A stretch of DNA of 34,140 nt from Beijerinckiaceae bacterium (GTDB lineage: Bacteria > Pseudomonadota > Alphaproteobacteria > Rhizobiales > Beijerinckiaceae). Of this stretch, positions 32,839 to 34,140 are shown piece after piece. Within the stretch, counting starts at the first letter, position 1. Each line of letters starts with the position of its first letter. Both the position numbers and the translations under genes were made by a program. Below the pieces are notes generated by a model, which worked only from the letters and a program-made list of their open reading frames with translations, did not search any database and had not been told where the DNA came from. The stretch spans positions 1 to 34,140 of the forward strand of contig CANJEY010000003.1 of the NCBI GenBank assembly GCA_947472615.1, given 5' to 3'.

Positions 32839-33915
32839 ATGAGCAGATCCGGACATCCCAGCGCATCGAACAGGGCCGCGCGTCTTGCGGCGTCGGCGCT
32901 TGCATGGGCGGCAGCCCTCGCGCCGGTCGCGTCGAACAGCGCACCCGCGACCGTGGCCGAGATCGCCAGCTATTCCGCCGCAGACCGCCAGCAGGTGCTC
33001 GAGGCCGGCGCGCGCAAGGAAGGCGCGCTGATGATCTACACGACCGGCACACAGATTCAGCCGCTGATCGAACGCTTCCGGCAGATCTATCCCTATCTCG
33101 ACGCCCAGATGCCGCGCGCCACGTCGGAAGACGTCGCCCGCAAGGTGATCGAGGAATATGGCGCGGGCCTGTTTCAGGTCGATGTGTTTGAACTGTCGTC
33201 CTATGGGCTGATCGTGCCGCGCGAGCAGGGCGTTCTGCAGCCGTACGCGACGCCGCAGGCGGCCGAATATCCGGCGTCGGCGATCGAGCCCAATCGCATG
33301 TGGATCAGCGCGCGCGAGAGCTATGTGGGCATCGGCTACAACACCAGCATCATCAAGCCCGAAGACGCACCCAAGACCTATCAGGATCTGCTCGATCCGA
33401 AGTGGAAGGGCCGCATGGCGATCTCCTATTCGATGTCGACCACCGCCAACGTGATCGGCGCGATGGTGCTGACGCATGGCGAGGATTTCGTCCGCAAGCT
33501 CGGCCAGCAAAACAATCGCGTCTATCCGTTGCTCGGCCGCGCGCTCGCCAATCTGACGATCTCGGGCGAAGCGCCGCTGTCGTGGACCACCTATGATTCG
33601 CATGTTCTGGCGAGCCGCGCGCAAGGCGCGCCCATCGCATGGAATGCGCCCGGTCCCGTGCCGGTCACGGATACGTCGCTGGCGCTCGCCAGCAAGGCGC
33701 CGCATCCGTTCGCCGCCATGCTGTTCATCGACTTTGCGCTCTCCCGGGAGGGACAGGAGATGTACCAGAAGCTCGGCTATTCGTCGGCGCGCAACAACAT
33801 GCCGACGACCGGCACCACGAACGTGCGGAAGCTCTATCTCACCAACCGGCCGAATTACGTCGCCGATTACGAGGCGTGGACCGCGCTGACGCAGAGCGTG
33901 TTCATCCGCAAATAA
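32839..33915 (+). CDS. Extracellular solute-binding protein, divergent from the cluster
   Basis: A secreted type II periplasmic receptor of 358 residues, with a signal peptide (NRAARLAASALAWAAALAPVASNSA). Family features are GARKEGALMIYTTGTQIQPLIERF, VGIGYNTSIIKPEDAPKTYQDLLDPKW and HPFAAMLFIDFALSREGQEMYQKLGY. It is about as long as the receptor gene it faces and has the same architecture, but the sequences differ widely. A strong GGAGGAAACC ribosome site precedes the ATG, the same sequence as before the first Bug gene. No permease follows on the plus strand; a convergent gene begins 6 bp after its stop. Ligand unknown. Confidence 0.87.
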   Translation: MSRSGHPSASNRAARLAASALAWAAALAPVASNSAPATVAEIASYSAADRQQVLEAGARKEGALMIYTTGTQIQPLIERFRQIYPYLDAQMPRATSEDVARKVIEEYGAGLFQVDVFELSSYGLIVPREQGVLQPYATPQAAEYPASAIEPNRMWISARESYVGIGYNTSIIKPEDAPKTYQDLLDPKWKGRMAISYSMSTTANVIGAMVLTHGEDFVRKLGQQNNRVYPLLGRALANLTISGEAPLSWTTYDSHVLASRAQGAPIAWNAPGPVPVTDTSLALASKAPHPFAAMLFIDFALSREGQEMYQKLGYSSARNNMPTTGTTNVRKLYLTNRPNYVADYEAWTALTQSVFIRK

Positions 33916-33921
33916 GCAGAT

Positions 33922-34140
33922 TCAACCGCGGCTGAACCGCAGCGTACCGGCGCGATCGTGCACGCGCTCGATGCGGCCGCGATGCATCAGAAAGTTCAGG
34001 TGCGCGATGCTTTCCGACATCGCCAGCCGTTCGTGTCCTGTACCGATGGCGCGGGGAAACAGATCGCGCGCCACATCGAAGGCGTGCTTGGGGGCTTCGA
34101 GTCCCGTGACGATTTTCGCCAGACGCTCGTCATGATGGTC
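33922..34140 (-). CDS. C-terminal end of a probable metallo-beta-lactamase-fold hydrolase (partial)
   Basis: A minus-strand frame is open from the right edge to a TGA at 33924-33922, giving 72 residues; the ORF track omits it because it has no start here. It begins DHHDERLAKIVTGLEAPKHAF and contains GHERLAMSESIAHLNFLMHRGRIERV, the C-terminal helices (HHDERL...AHLxxLxxxGRIxRV) seen in MBL-fold hydrolases of the glyoxalase II-like/LACTB2-like type. The zinc ligands would lie outside the window, so the assignment rests on the tail only. It converges on the receptor gene with a 6-bp gap. Confidence 0.7.
   Translation of the reverse strand, partial: DHHDERLAKIVTGLEAPKHAFDVARDLFPRAIGTGHERLAMSESIAHLNFLMHRGRIERVHDRAGTLRFSRG

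Overview
The window is a GC-rich stretch of an alphaproteobacterial chromosome. The order rnd-lptC-lptA-lptB-rpoN-hpf-ptsN is the one usually seen in Hyphomicrobiales (Rhizobiales). A Nitrobacteraceae/Xanthobacteraceae-like genome is my best guess, but that is inference from synteny and protein style, since there is no rRNA to test. I see no tRNA or rRNA gene, CRISPR array, insertion sequence, integrase or phage gene. Coding density is high: the longest gene-free stretches are about 268 bp (11859-12126) and 258 bp (24816-25073), so no gap exceeds 300 bp.

Layout. 1-346: 3' end of a repetitive Gly/Arg/Asp-rich KGG-like protein that the ORF track misses because its start lies outside the window. 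473-6525: RNase D, then lipopolysaccharide transport (LptC, LptA, LptB), sigma-54, long-form hibernation factor HPF and PtsN. 6526-9738: glucokinase (minus strand), class I fumarase and the ribosome-rescue hydrolase ArfB. 9701-15133: an envelope-flavoured block with a two-gene minus-strand operon (JmjC/cupin-like protein, then a CelD-type GNAT), an O-antigen ligase-like membrane protein and an MsbA-like ABC exporter. Two of these junctions are tail-to-tail overlaps of 35-38 bp. 15359-18556: an AT-hook protein, an orphan solute-binding protein (SBP), a bidirectional terminator, a secreted lectin-fold-like protein and a DUF1007 protein. 18688-24815: cytidylate kinase, aldo/keto reductase, a divergent MepA / L,D-transpeptidase pair, PurU and TypA.

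25028-32680 is the most interesting part. Seven minus-strand genes read in one direction and end at a clear intrinsic terminator: SBP, alpha/beta hydrolase (4-bp overlap), a TTT/Bug receptor, an Asp/Glu-racemase-family protein lacking the usual catalytic cysteines, a second Bug receptor, a small cytochrome c, and a large secreted protein combining an Ig-like domain, one CTGCH heme site and a Vgb-like beta-propeller. No permease is encoded. A further SBP is transcribed divergently (32839-33915). The set looks like a capture-and-process locus for an unknown small molecule, with a periplasmic heme/propeller module and cytoplasmic hydrolase and racemase-fold proteins; substrate and chemistry are unknown. 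The window ends in the C-terminus of a probable metallo-beta-lactamase-fold hydrolase (minus strand), also absent from the ORF track.
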